Under the pieces are notes generated by a model. That model had not been told where the DNA came from, did not search any database, and saw only the letters and a program-made list of their open reading frames with translations. A DNA stretch of 64,000 bases from Micromonospora chokoriensis (lineage in GTDB: Bacteria; Actinomycetota; Actinomycetes; Mycobacteriales; Micromonosporaceae), in NCBI RefSeq assembly GCF_000718555.1, contig NZ_JOAN01000014.1, positions 114,432 through 178,431 of the forward strand, in the 5' to 3' direction. The position numbers were made by a program, and so were the translations under genes. This document shows positions 39,985 through 48,779 of the stretch, piece by piece (the stretch's first letter is position 1; each line of letters starts with the position of its first letter).

Positions 39985-41526
39985 TCAGCCGGTGTGGCGT
40001 ACCTCGGTGTCCCAGATCTGCGCCCACGGACGCCGCAGCCCCCGGCACACGTGGATCGGGCCGCCGTTCTCGTCGTTCTCCACCTCGACCCGCTGGTCCA
40101 CTCTCCCCGCGAGGGTGCACTGCTCGAACCAGGCGTTCAGCTGGTCGGGGCGCTCCCAGCCGACGGCGATGACCACGTCCGCGTCGGCGCTCGGCCGACC
40201 GAAGTCGACCATGCTGTTGTGCCCGGAGTACGCGCGGGGCAGGTCACGGGCCGGACCATAGCGGGCCAGCGCACCGGCCTCGCCGTAGTTGCCGGTCAGG
40301 ACGACTGCCCGTGAACGCTCCTGCGGCGACAGCCCACGATGGACGCTTGCGATCGAGTCGGCGAACTCCGGCCAACCGATCGTCTCGCCCGCGTCGTAGT
40401 TGACGTCGACCACGAAGGCGGGCAACCGGTCGGCCGGGAGCACCGGCAGCAGCAGCACCACGTTGGGCAGCAGGAGCGGCACCACGCCCAGCGCGAGCAA
40501 ACCCCGACGCCACCAGGCCGACCCGCGCGAGGCCCACGCGACGGTGACCAGCGCCCCGGCGGCGGTGAGGACCAGCAGCAGCGGTGCGTCGTAGTAACCC
40601 TTGCCGCCGGCGATCAGCACGATGCCGACCACCACCAGCCAGGCCCAACCCACCGCTCGGTAGGCCCGCCACGCCGGTCGGCGCAGCAGCGCGACGAGGC
40701 CAGCGATCCAGATGGGTACGGCGTACGGGCTGATGATGACGAACTGGAGAGTGAACGCCTCGAGGCGGCCACTGTAGGAGCTGTCGCCGTCGGAGATGGA
40801 CGCGGCCACGCTGAGCTGCGGAAAATCGTGCGACGCCTGCCAGATCAGGTTCGGCGCGGCCAGCAGCACGGTGATCCCGGCGGCGGCGAGCACCCACCGG
40901 TCGCGCAGCAGCCGGCGCGGCCCGGCGATGAGCACGCCGGCGACCAGGCCGACGGCCAGTAGCGCCGGCAGCAGCTTGCTGAGCATGCCCACGCCGAGCG
41001 CCAGCCCGATGCCCAGCGCCCAACGGCTGTCCCCGGTGCGCAGCAACCGCACCGCGCACCACGCCGCCACCAGCCAGACCAGCAGGTCGACGGTGGTGGT
41101 GCTGAGCAGATGCCCGCTGGCGAGCACGATGCCGGAGAACGCGGCGAGCACCGCCGCGACGAGCTGCCCGCCCCGGCCCCCGCCCAGCTCGCGGGCGATC
41201 GCGGCGACCAGCAGCACCGCGCCGCCGGCCAGGAACGCCGACGGGGTACGCAGCACCACCAGGTTGCCCGGGGCGATCGTGTCGAGCAGCCGGGCCAGCG
41301 CCGGCACCAGCGGGCCCTGATCGACGTAGCCCCAGTCGAGGTGTCGACCGGCGAGCAAGAAGTACAGCTCGTCACGGTGATAGCCATAGCGGCCGGCGAG
41401 CAGCAACAGCGTCACGGTGGTGGCAGCGGCCACCAGCCACGGGCCGCGCGTACGCGCGCCGGGCTCTGGCGGTGATGACTGGGTCGGCTGGTGAGGTCGG
41501 TCGATCTCGATCGCGGACTCGCTCAC
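39985..41526 (-). CDS. Glycosyltransferase family 39 (ArnT/PMT-like) membrane protein
   Basis: A 513-residue protein with about ten membrane helices. The N-terminal periplasmic-loop motif GRYGYHRDELYFLLAGRHLDWGYVDQGPLVPALARLLD carries the acidic DE and HRDE residues typical of GT39 (polyprenol-phosphate-sugar dependent) transferases. A C-terminal extracytoplasmic domain is rich in charged residues. It would transfer a sugar from a polyprenyl-phosphate donor (perhaps made by the ppm1 product) to a wall or lipid acceptor (inference). GTG 41526 is chosen over the longer upstream frame. Confidence 0.86.
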   Translation of the reverse strand: MSESAIEIDRPHQPTQSSPPEPGARTRGPWLVAAATTVTLLLLAGRYGYHRDELYFLLAGRHLDWGYVDQGPLVPALARLLDTIAPGNLVVLRTPSAFLAGGAVLLVAAIARELGGGRGGQLVAAVLAAFSGIVLASGHLLSTTTVDLLVWLVAAWCAVRLLRTGDSRWALGIGLALGVGMLSKLLPALLAVGLVAGVLIAGPRRLLRDRWVLAAAGITVLLAAPNLIWQASHDFPQLSVAASISDGDSSYSGRLEAFTLQFVIISPYAVPIWIAGLVALLRRPAWRAYRAVGWAWLVVVGIVLIAGGKGYYDAPLLLVLTAAGALVTVAWASRGSAWWRRGLLALGVVPLLLPNVVLLLPVLPADRLPAFVVDVNYDAGETIGWPEFADSIASVHRGLSPQERSRAVVLTGNYGEAGALARYGPARDLPRAYSGHNSMVDFGRPSADADVVIAVGWERPDQLNAWFEQCTLAGRVDQRVEVENDENGGPIHVCRGLRRPWAQIWDTEVRHTG

Positions 41527-41636
41527 CCGCCCATCATGACCGGCCGAGCCGCCGCGTGGGTGCCCGTACGTCTGCGCGTGCACCCGAGCTGACCAGGTGC
41601 GAAGATCGGCTTCGTCACTCGGACCGAAAGGACGAT

Positions 41637-42668
41637 ATGCGCTATCGCACTCTGGGGGCGACCGGCACGGTGGTCTCGACCCTCTGTCTGGGCACGATGA
41701 CCTTCGGCGCGGAGACCGACGAGGCCGGCAGCTTCGCCCAACTGGATCGGTTCGTCGAGGCCGGCGGCACCTTCATCGACACCGCTGACGTCTACTCGGT
41801 CGGGGTCTCGGAGGAGATCGTCGGACGCTGGCTGCGGACCCGGCCGGACCTGCGTGACCGCCTGGTCATCGCCACCAAGGGACGGTTCCCGATGGGCCCG
41901 GGGACGAACGACGCCGGCCTGTCCCGGGTGCACCTCACCCGCGCCCTCGACGCCAGCCTGCGGCGCCTCGGCGTCGAGGCCGTCGACCTGTACCAGGCGC
42001 ACGCCTGGGACCCGCTGACCCCACTGCCGGAGACGCTGCGGTTCTTCGACGACGCGGTGCGCGCTGGCAAGATCCGCTACGCGGGGGTCAGCAACTTCAC
42101 CGGCTGGCAACTGCAGAAGGCCGCCCTGCTCACCCAGCACCTCAACCTCAACCCGATCGTGACCCTGCAACCGCAGTACAACCTGCTGGCCCGGGAGATC
42201 GAGTTCGAGTTGGTGCCGGTCTGCGAGAACGAGGGCATCGGCATCCTGCCGTGGTCACCGCTGGGTGGCGGTTGGCTGACCGGCAAGTACCAGCGCGACA
42301 ACACGCCCACCGGCGCGACGCGGCTCGGCGAGAACCCGCAGCGCGGCGTCGAGGCGTACGCCGGTCGTAACGCCGAGGAGCGCACCTGGCGGGTGCTCGA
42401 CGCGGTCCGCCAGGTCGCCGGGGACCGTGGCGTGTCCATGTCGGCGGTGTCGCTGGCCTGGCTGGCGGCCCGACCGGCGGTCACCTCGGTGATCCTCGGC
42501 GCACGCACCACCGAGCAGCTCGACGACAACCTGACCGCCGCCGACCTGGTCCTCGACGCCGAGCAGATGCGGCTGCTGGACGAGGCGAGCGCCCCGCCGG
42601 TGGGCGACTACCCGTACGGCGCAGCGGGTGTGCGCCAGCGCGGGCGTGACCTACCGACCGGCTCATGA
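41637..42668 (+). CDS. Aldo/keto reductase
   Basis: A 343-residue AKR with a TIM-barrel pattern: MRYRTLGATGTVVSTLCLGTMTFG at the N-terminus, catalytic Asp and Tyr in GGTFIDTADVYSVG, Lys in VIATKGRFPMG, and His in VDLYQAHAWDPLTP. ILPWSPLGGGWLTGKY and VILGARTTEQLDDNL form the NADPH site. AAAGGAC precedes ATG 41637. It belongs to the general YhdN/GSP69-like branch with unknown carbonyl substrates, and its stop overlaps the next ATG (ATGA). Confidence 0.93.
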   Translation: MRYRTLGATGTVVSTLCLGTMTFGAETDEAGSFAQLDRFVEAGGTFIDTADVYSVGVSEEIVGRWLRTRPDLRDRLVIATKGRFPMGPGTNDAGLSRVHLTRALDASLRRLGVEAVDLYQAHAWDPLTPLPETLRFFDDAVRAGKIRYAGVSNFTGWQLQKAALLTQHLNLNPIVTLQPQYNLLAREIEFELVPVCENEGIGILPWSPLGGGWLTGKYQRDNTPTGATRLGENPQRGVEAYAGRNAEERTWRVLDAVRQVAGDRGVSMSAVSLAWLAARPAVTSVILGARTTEQLDDNLTAADLVLDAEQMRLLDEASAPPVGDYPYGAAGVRQRGRDLPTGS

Positions 42669-43171
42669 CGTCGTTTCCCGAGCCCACCGCCCCGGCCGGC
42701 AGCCGCGCCGAGGTCTTCCTGCGCTACCTGGACTACTTCCGCGAGTCCATGGTGGCCAAGGTGTCGGCGCTGGACGAGCCGGAGCTGCGGCGTAGCCGAC
42801 TGCCGTCCGGGTGGACCCCGCTGGAGCTGCTCACGCACCTGCGCCACGTCGAGCGGCGCTGGATCGAGTGGGGTTTCCAGGGCCGCGTCGTCGCCGAGCC
42901 GTGGGGCGACCGCCGCGACGACCGCTGGTACGTCGCCCCCGACGAGACCCGCGCGGACCTGGTGGCAGCACTGCGGGCGCAGGGCGCACACACCAGCGCG
43001 GTGGTGAGCGGGCACGACCTGACCGAGATCGGCGCGCCGGGCCCGCGCTGGGAAGGCGCGGACCCGGCGTCGCTGGAGCGGGTGCTGTTCCACCTGGTCC
43101 AGGAGTACGCCCGCCACCTGGGCCACCTCGACGTGGTCGCCGAACTCGCCGGAGGCCCGACCGGGGAGTGA
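42665..43171 (+). CDS. DinB-fold DUF664 protein
   Basis: A 168-residue four-helix protein with the DUF664 pattern: VFLRYLDYFRESMVAKVSALDEPELRRSRLPSGWTPLELLTHLRHVERRWIEWGF, carrying the first histidine pair, and VLFHLVQEYARHLGHLDVVAELAGG with HxxxH-type metal ligands. Mycothiol-dependent enzymes are in this superfamily. It overlaps the aldo/keto reductase gene by 4 bp and is probably co-translated with it. Confidence 0.85.
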   Translation: MTSFPEPTAPAGSRAEVFLRYLDYFRESMVAKVSALDEPELRRSRLPSGWTPLELLTHLRHVERRWIEWGFQGRVVAEPWGDRRDDRWYVAPDETRADLVAALRAQGAHTSAVVSGHDLTEIGAPGPRWEGADPASLERVLFHLVQEYARHLGHLDVVAELAGGPTGE

Positions 43172-43339
43172 GCCCGTCGGCGGGCTGGTCACGGTGCCGC
43201 GCACTGGTTGGTGCGCGCGCGGCGGCGGTTGACTGTTGGACGGCCGCCAGCGGATGATCCAGCAAGGTGGCGCTCGGGTCAGCGAGCCGGGACGCTGGCC
43301 TTCAATCGGCGGTCCTGCGATGGCTTGAGGAGAGCGGAT

Positions 43340-44029
43340 GTGCTGAAGTTCCTTCTCACGTCGGGAGGCATCAGCAACCCGAGCATCTCCGACGCGCTCG
43401 TCGACCTGTTGGGCAAGCCGATCGCCGAGTCCACGGCCCTGTTCGTGCCCACCGCTGTCTACCCCTTCCCCGGCGGGGCTGAGCGGGCGTGGAAGGCGGT
43501 TCACGGTCGGTCCGACATCCCGCTGTGCCAACTGGGTTGGAAATCCCTGGGGTTGCTGGAGCTCACCGCGCTGCCGACCATTCGCGAAGAGAACTGGGTC
43601 CCGGCGGTCCGGGAGGCCGACGCCCTCCTCGTCTGGGGCGGCGACGTGCTGTACCTGACCTACTGGCTGCGCCGGTCGGGCCTGGCCGATCTGCTGCCGT
43701 CGCTGACTGACACGGTTTATGTGGGGGTCAGCGCCGGGAGTATCGCGGTCACCCCGTACAACTGCGACGCCGAGTTCGACCTCGCGTTCGTCCCGGACGG
43801 CAGCGACAGGGGACAGGACGCCGACCGGGCGCTGGGGCTGGTGGACTTCACGCTGTACCCCCACCTCAATCATCCGGAGATGGAGGACACCGAGCTGTCC
43901 TCCATCCAGAAGTGGGCGTCCGGAATCCCGGTCCCGACCTACGCCATCGACGACAACACCGCCATCACAGTGGTCGATGGCAAGGTCGACGTCATCTCCG
44001 AAGGCGACTGGAAACTGGTCAACCCCTGA
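43340..44029 (+). CDS. Peptidase E-like (S51) / class I glutamine amidotransferase-fold protein
   Basis: A 229-residue protein with the S51 layout: MLKFLLTSGGISNPSISDALVDLLG, DALLVWGGDVLYLTYWLRRSG, the nucleophile elbow VYVGVSAGSIAV (Ser), and LVDFTLYPHLNHPEMED with the likely His of the triad. Peptidase E removes N-terminal Asp from dipeptides; paralogues with the same Ser act as cyanophycinases. The GTG lies after TTGAGGAGAG. A GC hairpin precedes it in the 168-bp gap. Confidence 0.86.
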   Translation: MLKFLLTSGGISNPSISDALVDLLGKPIAESTALFVPTAVYPFPGGAERAWKAVHGRSDIPLCQLGWKSLGLLELTALPTIREENWVPAVREADALLVWGGDVLYLTYWLRRSGLADLLPSLTDTVYVGVSAGSIAVTPYNCDAEFDLAFVPDGSDRGQDADRALGLVDFTLYPHLNHPEMEDTELSSIQKWASGIPVPTYAIDDNTAITVVDGKVDVISEGDWKLVNP

Positions 44030-44127
44030 CCGGGTCGTCCTTTCCGCCGAGCCAGCCCCTCGACGTGGTCGCCGCGCTCGTCGGTGGCCCGGCCGGTGCG
44101 TGCGGCCGCCGGCTCGATAATGGATGG

Positions 44128-44784
44128 ATGCCGCTGCTCGTCGTACCCGCGCTGCCCGCCGGCAGCCTCGCCGCCCAGAAGCAACCCCACCTTCCGGTAC
44201 GCCCCGGGCTGGCGCTGCGGCCGTGGCGTGACGACGACGCCCCGGCCGTGCGGGCTGCCTTCGACTGTCCGGTGATCCAGCGATGGCACGTGCGTCGTCT
44301 CGACAGCGACGACGAGGCACTGTCGTGGACAGCGCAGTGGGCCGGCCGGTGGCGCGACGAGAGCGCCGCCAGTTGGGCGCTCGTCGACGCCGACGACCGG
44401 CCCGTCGGTCAGGTGGGGTTGCGCGACGTGCTGCTGACCGAGGCGTCGGCGCAGGTGTCGTACTGGCTGGTGCCCGCCGCGCGCGGTCGAGGCCTCGCCA
44501 CCGAGGCGCTGCTCGCCATGACCCGGTGGGCCTTCACCCGGGGCGGGTTCCACCGGCTGGCGCTGGAGCACTCGACCGGCAACGCGGCGTCCTGCCGGGT
44601 GGCCGGACGGGCCGGGTTCACCGAGGAGGGCGTGGCCCGAGGGTCGGTGCGCCACGCCGACGGCTGGCACGACATGCACCTGCACTCTCGGCTGGCGACG
44701 GGGGCTGAATCAGGAACCGACGGGGACGCTGGTGGTGGTTCCGTTGGCGTCGGTGACCCGTACGTCGGTGGCGGTCGCGGGTAG
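44128..44784 (+). CDS. GNAT family N-acetyltransferase
   Basis: A 218-residue RimJ/RimL-type acetyltransferase: LALRPWRDDDAPAVRAAFDCPVIQRWHV, acetyl-CoA site SYWLVPAARGRGLATEALLAMTRWAF, and LALEHSTGNAASCRVAGRAGFTEEGVARGSVRHADGWHDMHLHSRL. The last 28 residues are a glycine-rich tail read antisense to the 3' end of the next (minus-strand) gene; family members usually end before that. ATG 44128 is chosen. Confidence 0.85.
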   Translation: MPLLVVPALPAGSLAAQKQPHLPVRPGLALRPWRDDDAPAVRAAFDCPVIQRWHVRRLDSDDEALSWTAQWAGRWRDESAASWALVDADDRPVGQVGLRDVLLTEASAQVSYWLVPAARGRGLATEALLAMTRWAFTRGGFHRLALEHSTGNAASCRVAGRAGFTEEGVARGSVRHADGWHDMHLHSRLATGAESGTDGDAGGGSVGVGDPYVGGGRG

Positions 44785-45978
44785 CAGCGCCGCGTCGCGG
44801 CCGGCGTCCTGCCATTGCCCTTCGCCGGCTCGGTAGCTCAGCGCCGAGCCCTCGGCGGCGACGACGACGCCTTGGTCGTCGGGCAGTCGTAGCCGCACCG
44901 GTAGTGGTGCTGTCCAGTCCGCGGTCGTGCTGGCCACCGCTTCGAAGGGGAGGTTGTTGCCGGCCAGCAGCGCGATGACGCGGGAAGGACCGTCGTCGTA
45001 CTGGACGGTTTCCACGAGGAGCCGCCGACCGTCGGGGGTGACGCCGTAGACCCACAGCAGGGGAGAGCCATTGAGCGTGTGCGCTCCGGCCGGGTCGAGG
45101 TATTCGGCGAGGGCTTCGGTTGGCGCGTTCACCTCCTTGGCAGCCGGGTCGATGCCCCAGACCTGCTCCGCCCCGGGCAGCGTGCGCCGAATCAGCGGTG
45201 GTGCCGGCCGATCCTTGTTGCCGGGGAAGTAGATCTCGCTCGTACCGTCGATGTGAATCACGTTCTCCCGTCCAACGGGAGTACGGGAGAGCGCGACGGT
45301 GAGCTTCGTGCGCTGTGGCGGCACCGACAACACCGCCGCACCGTCTCGGAACACCACCGGCTCGAAGGTCCGCTCGACCTTGCCATCGGGCGCGTACCGC
45401 AGTTGCGGGGAGAACTCCGCCGGTTGCCCGAAGTCGAGCACAACAAGCACGTCGCGCTGGGATCCGAGCAGCGCCGCCTGCTCAAGGCCGTCTGTTTCGG
45501 TGTCGGTGACCTGCGTCAGAGTGCCGACGCGCGGACCGTCGGCGGTGGGTTTGACGAACCCCACCGTCATGCCGTGCACGGTGGCATGGGCGACGTAGGC
45601 GGCCGGGCCCGCAGGCGTATCTCCTGCCCACACGATGTTCGGCTCGCCGCGCGGCGGATCATCGGCCTGCTCCATGCCGCGCTGCCACACCTCGCGGACC
45701 TGCCGCAGATACCCTTCGTCGGTGGCCAGGTCACCGCGAGTGGGCTCGTCGAGCAGTGGTGAAGCGAGCTGTGTATCACCGGCGTTGCCGGGCAGGTCGA
45801 GGACGCCGGCCACGGGAACGGCCACCACGGCCGCGCAGACCGCCGCCAACACGGCCCGCCGACGGACCACCCGACGCCGTCCACCCCGACGCACCTCGGC
45901 GAGCAGACCCGGCGGGCTGACCAGGTCGTCCGTCGCGCGATGCAGGATGCCGCGCACGTCACTGTCGTTCATGGTCAT
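44710..45978 (-). CDS. Membrane-anchored protein of the SigE-operon (CU044_5270-like) type
   Basis: A 422-residue protein: a short cytoplasmic N-terminus (MTMNDSDVRGILHRATDDLVSPPGLLAEVRRGGRRRVVRRR), one membrane helix (AVLAAVCAAVVAVPVAGVLDLPG), then a long extracytoplasmic beta-rich domain with tryptophan-rich and YAPDGKVERTF-type strands. It starts inside the stop of the sigma-factor gene (ATGA), an arrangement in which the partner usually serves as anti-sigma or sensor. No zinc anti-sigma HxxxCxxC is visible, so the mode of control is unknown. ATG 45978 is set by the overlap. Confidence 0.8.
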   Translation of the reverse strand: MTMNDSDVRGILHRATDDLVSPPGLLAEVRRGGRRRVVRRRAVLAAVCAAVVAVPVAGVLDLPGNAGDTQLASPLLDEPTRGDLATDEGYLRQVREVWQRGMEQADDPPRGEPNIVWAGDTPAGPAAYVAHATVHGMTVGFVKPTADGPRVGTLTQVTDTETDGLEQAALLGSQRDVLVVLDFGQPAEFSPQLRYAPDGKVERTFEPVVFRDGAAVLSVPPQRTKLTVALSRTPVGRENVIHIDGTSEIYFPGNKDRPAPPLIRRTLPGAEQVWGIDPAAKEVNAPTEALAEYLDPAGAHTLNGSPLLWVYGVTPDGRRLLVETVQYDDGPSRVIALLAGNNLPFEAVASTTADWTAPLPVRLRLPDDQGVVVAAEGSALSYRAGEGQWQDAGRDAALLPATATDVRVTDANGTTTSVPVGS

Positions 45979-46496
45979 CGCGAACTCCCGGTTCCAGTGA
46001 TGGGCATGACGAGACTCGTTCCGGCCAGCGCCTCTCGCAGTCGAGCCAACCCACGCGAGGCGTGACTCTTCACCGCGCCCTCGGAGCACCCCATCGCCGC
46101 CGCGACGTCGACGACTGGCAGGTCCTCCAGGTAGCGGAGCACGACAGCGGCCCGCTGCCGGGCCGGCAGCGCCCGCAGCGCCCCGACGACCAACTCGCGA
46201 ACCGCCACGGCCTCGGCGTGGTCCCGGGCTACCCCGTCGTGGTCACCCAACGCCTGCTCCGGACGCCGGGCCCGCCAACGCCACCGGTTGATCGACCGAT
46301 TGACCAGCGCACGCCGCGCATACGCCTCGGGGCTGCTCTGCACCCGACGCCATCGCACATACACCTGCTCCAGCACCTCCTGAAGCAGGTCCTCCGCAGC
46401 GTGCCGGTCTCCGGTCAGCAGGAAGGCAACCCGCAACAGCACCGCCGACCGTGTGCGAACGAAGTCATCGAACTCCGTCCCACGCGAATCCCTCAT
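45975..46496 (-). CDS. SigE-family ECF RNA polymerase sigma factor
   Basis: A 173-residue ECF sigma factor of the actinobacterial SigE-70 group. Region 2 is VLLRVAFLLTGDRHAAEDLLQEVLEQVYVRW (LLTGD and the DLLQE core-binding motif). A short linker leads to region 4: LPARQRAAVVLRYLEDLPVVDVAAAMGCSEGAVKSHASRGLARLREAL. ATG 46496 follows GGAGGTCAG. It is co-translated with the membrane protein downstream, which is probably its regulator. Confidence 0.93.
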   Translation of the reverse strand: MRDSRGTEFDDFVRTRSAVLLRVAFLLTGDRHAAEDLLQEVLEQVYVRWRRVQSSPEAYARRALVNRSINRWRWRARRPEQALGDHDGVARDHAEAVAVRELVVGALRALPARQRAAVVLRYLEDLPVVDVAAAMGCSEGAVKSHASRGLARLREALAGTSLVMPITGTGSSR

Positions 46497-46659
46497 CTGA
46501 CCTCCCGGCCTCGTCAACCAACAAGACACCATGGGTGCCTGCGAGGTTTACCGGTGCAGAGTGCGCGTCGGCGATCCCGGGTGGCGGCACGGCGCATCGC
46601 GCGTGGCAATCGCGGCCAACCCGGACCCTCGGACGGCCTGCAGGGTGATCGGTGGGCGC

Positions 46660-47199
46660 TCAGACGGACGGCGTCACCGGGGACCACACGCCCATCCACT
46701 GTTCGGCGCCCCACGCCTCGTACCGTTGCACCTCGGTAAACCCCAGCTTCGCCGCGAGCCGCATCGCCCGGTCGTTGGCGATCTGGGTGCAGAGCACCAC
46801 CGGCTCGCCGGGAAGCGCGTCGGCGAACCAGCCGAGCACCGCCGTGCACGCCTCGGCGGCGTACCCGCGTCCCCATGCCTCTGGCAGGAGCAGGTAGCCG
46901 AGCTCGGCCTCCGGGCGGTCGTGACTCCGACGCTCCGCGCCGCGCCGGTTGAGCTCGATGATGCCGATCATCGCTCCGTCGAGCTCGATCACGAAGAGGC
47001 CGAGACGCCTCGGGGGCGTCTCGGGCATTGCGCGCTCGCACTCATCACGCGCTCGTGGGCCGCCCAGGTACGTGCCCACCTCCGGTGAGGTGAACAGCTC
47101 GATGATCGCCGCCCGGTCTCGGGCCTCGGGCTCACGGAGCACCAGCCGTTCGGTCTTGATCGGGGCAGGTGGCCAGGCGATGGACCCAAGTTCAGTCAT
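46660..47199 (-). CDS. GNAT family N-acetyltransferase
   Basis: A 179-residue acetyltransferase: IKTERLVLREPEARDRAAIIELFTSP, acetyl-CoA loop LGYLLLPEAWGRGYAAEACTAVLGWF, and VLCTQIANDRAMRLAAKLGFTEVQRYEAWGAEQWMGVW. It is the usual RimJ/RimL subtype; substrate unknown. ATG 47199 is preferred to a GTG nine bases upstream. Confidence 0.85.
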   Translation of the reverse strand: MTELGSIAWPPAPIKTERLVLREPEARDRAAIIELFTSPEVGTYLGGPRARDECERAMPETPPRRLGLFVIELDGAMIGIIELNRRGAERRSHDRPEAELGYLLLPEAWGRGYAAEACTAVLGWFADALPGEPVVLCTQIANDRAMRLAAKLGFTEVQRYEAWGAEQWMGVWSPVTPSV

Positions 47200-47235
47200 G
47201 GCGGGCAACCTATCGCCCGCCCCGTCGGCATCGGC

Positions 47236-47505
47236 TCAGCGGGCTTCAGCCCAGTCGACGAAACGCGGGGTCAGATCGGGCAGAGCGACATCCGGGTTGA
47301 GCTTGGTGAGATCGGCGGTGGCCTCCTCCTGGAGCTTCGCCAGGTGAACCAGCAGGCCCGGCCGATCATCGCGGTACTCGCCGAGGAGGCGCAGCTTCGC
47401 AGCCGAGCAGGGCCACAGGATGCCGCAGACCGGGCAGCGCCACGACGGCCGCAACGGAGAGTGCTTCGGACGTGCGGGCTGCCGTACCTTTTGCTCGTCC
47501 TGCAC
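47236..47505 (-). CDS. Small zinc-finger-like protein (often annotated flavin reductase)
   Basis: An 89-residue protein with a CPVCGILWPC cysteine pair followed by a helical segment (SAAKLRLLGEYRDDRPGLLVHLAKLQEEATADL). Short proteins with this layout are common in actinomycetes next to Scr1-type regulators and are often labelled flavin reductase without evidence; no flavin site is visible. It is divergent from the helix-turn-helix gene at 47621, so the two may be co-regulated. Confidence 0.65.
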   Translation of the reverse strand: MQDEQKVRQPARPKHSPLRPSWRCPVCGILWPCSAAKLRLLGEYRDDRPGLLVHLAKLQEEATADLTKLNPDVALPDLTPRFVDWAEAR

Positions 47506-47551
47506 AACTCCCCCTCGTCGCAGCGCCGTCTACACCGCACTTTGCCGGGGG

Positions 47552-47579
47552 TTGCTGGACAAACACACAGCGTTATCTA
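47552..47579 (+). promoter_or_regulatory. Promoter of the Scr1-type regulator gene
   Basis: TTGCTG (47552-47557) and TATCTA (47574-47579) at 16-bp spacing sit in an A/T-rich patch 42 bp before the start of the regulator gene, consistent with a housekeeping-sigma promoter. Confidence 0.4.
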
Positions 47580-47620
47580 ATCTCTTCAGGGCAGCTCGTT
47601 TGTCCCGGGGGAGGGACGGC

Positions 47621-48388
47621 ATGAATCACGCCTTTGTCGCAGCGCTGGCTGCGGCGGGTCACACCGCCGAGAGCCTCGCAGGTCAGCTCGGCGTGCACCC
47701 GAAGACCGTCGCCAGGTGGGCAAACCCGGGGCACATTCCACAGAGCCGACACCGTGCGACCGTCGCAGGATTGCTGGCAAAGGATGCCGACGCACTCTGG
47801 CCGGACGTGGTCCGTCGTCGCGAGCCGGTGTGGTTCCGGCCCTGGGTCGACCTCGAACGCGAGGCGGTGACGCTGCGGTCGTTCCAACTCGCCTGGGTAC
47901 CCGGGTTGCTCCAAACCGAGGCGTACGCGCGGGCGACCCTGGCCGGCGGGGTGCTGACAGCGGAAGCGGTCGCCGAGTTCGCCGAGGCGCGCATCAGCCG
48001 GCAGGCGATTCTCGGTCGGGGCGGCGGACCACTGCTGATCGCCGTGCTGGACGAGGGGGTGCTGAGGCGGCGCGTCGGCGACGACCGCGCGCTGATGGCG
48101 GCGCAGCTCGCCCGCTTGGTCGGGCACGTCGAGACGGGCAGCGTGCAGCTGCACATCGTCCCGGCGGACGCGCCCAGCTACGCCGGGCTCGACGGACCGT
48201 TCACCATCGCGGACATGCCGGACGGGTCGCGGGTCGCGCACGTCGACAGCGCGGCGCAGGCGCAGATCCTCGATCAAACGTATGACCTTGTTAGCCTGGA
48301 ACGACGGTGGGAGCGTATTCGCGGAGAGGCCCTGCCCCGAGGGCGTTCCTTGGAACTTCTCAGAGAAGCGGCAGCATCATGGACATGA
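47621..48388 (+). CDS. Helix-turn-helix protein with DUF5753 (Scr1-type)
   Basis: A 255-residue protein: an N-terminal Xre-like HTH (AALAAAGHTAESLAGQLGVHPKTVARWANPGHIPQSRHR), then the DUF5753/Scr1 domain (VWFRPWVDLEREAVTLRSFQLAWVPGLLQTEAYARATLA, ARISRQAIL, PLLIAVLDEGVLRRRVG, VQLHIVPADAPSYAGLDGPFTIADM). These are widespread in streptomycetes and Micromonospora and pair with DUF397 proteins as toxin-antitoxin-like or developmental regulator couples. ATG 47621 follows GGGGGAGGGA. It overlaps the DUF397 gene. Confidence 0.9.
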   Translation: MNHAFVAALAAAGHTAESLAGQLGVHPKTVARWANPGHIPQSRHRATVAGLLAKDADALWPDVVRRREPVWFRPWVDLEREAVTLRSFQLAWVPGLLQTEAYARATLAGGVLTAEAVAEFAEARISRQAILGRGGGPLLIAVLDEGVLRRRVGDDRALMAAQLARLVGHVETGSVQLHIVPADAPSYAGLDGPFTIADMPDGSRVAHVDSAAQAQILDQTYDLVSLERRWERIRGEALPRGRSLELLREAAASWT

Positions 48389-48570
48389 CCGGTGCGCGGT
48401 GGCGGAAGAGCACAAAGAGCGGCGGCAACGGTGGCGACTGTGTCGAGGTTGCCGACAACCTTCCGGGCGTGGTCCTCGTTCGCGATACGAAAGACCGCGA
48501 CGGCGGCACGTTGACGTTCACCCCGCAGTCGTGGCATGGCTTCGTCGCGATGGCCCGCGACGCCGGCTGA
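48379..48570 (+). CDS. DUF397 protein
   Basis: A 63-residue protein with the DUF397 signature: WRKSTKSGGNGGDCVEVAD, VVLVRDTKDRDGGTLTFTPQSWHGFVAMARD. It partners the upstream Scr1-type regulator; the Bld/Scr1-type pairs control development and antibiotic production in Streptomyces. ATG 48379 is one option; ATG 48385 overlaps the regulator stop as ATGA and is equally likely. The product is probably too short to have enzymatic activity. Confidence 0.88.
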   Translation: MDMTGARWRKSTKSGGNGGDCVEVADNLPGVVLVRDTKDRDGGTLTFTPQSWHGFVAMARDAG

Positions 48571-48587
48571 CCCACCACATCGCACGA

Positions 48588-48615
48588 AGGCTCCCGGCCA
48601 GCGCCGGGAGCCTTT
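48588..48615 (+). terminator. Terminator after the DUF397 gene
   Basis: An 11-bp perfect stem, AGGCTCCCGGC (48588-48598) with its complement at 48603-48613, a CAGC loop and a short T run. Confidence 0.75.
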
Positions 48616-48779
48616 CGCGTGGGCCGGGCCGACCAGGTAGTTGCCGCTTGATCAGCGGACGCTTGTGGGTTCGGCCCTGCTGCGTCGGGTGTTGCTCGTC
48701 GCCGAGCAGCCGCTGACCGATTTAGTAGGGCCGGAAATCGCCTGGCGGTCCGCGTACCGCTGATGGAAGGGTGACCGGC

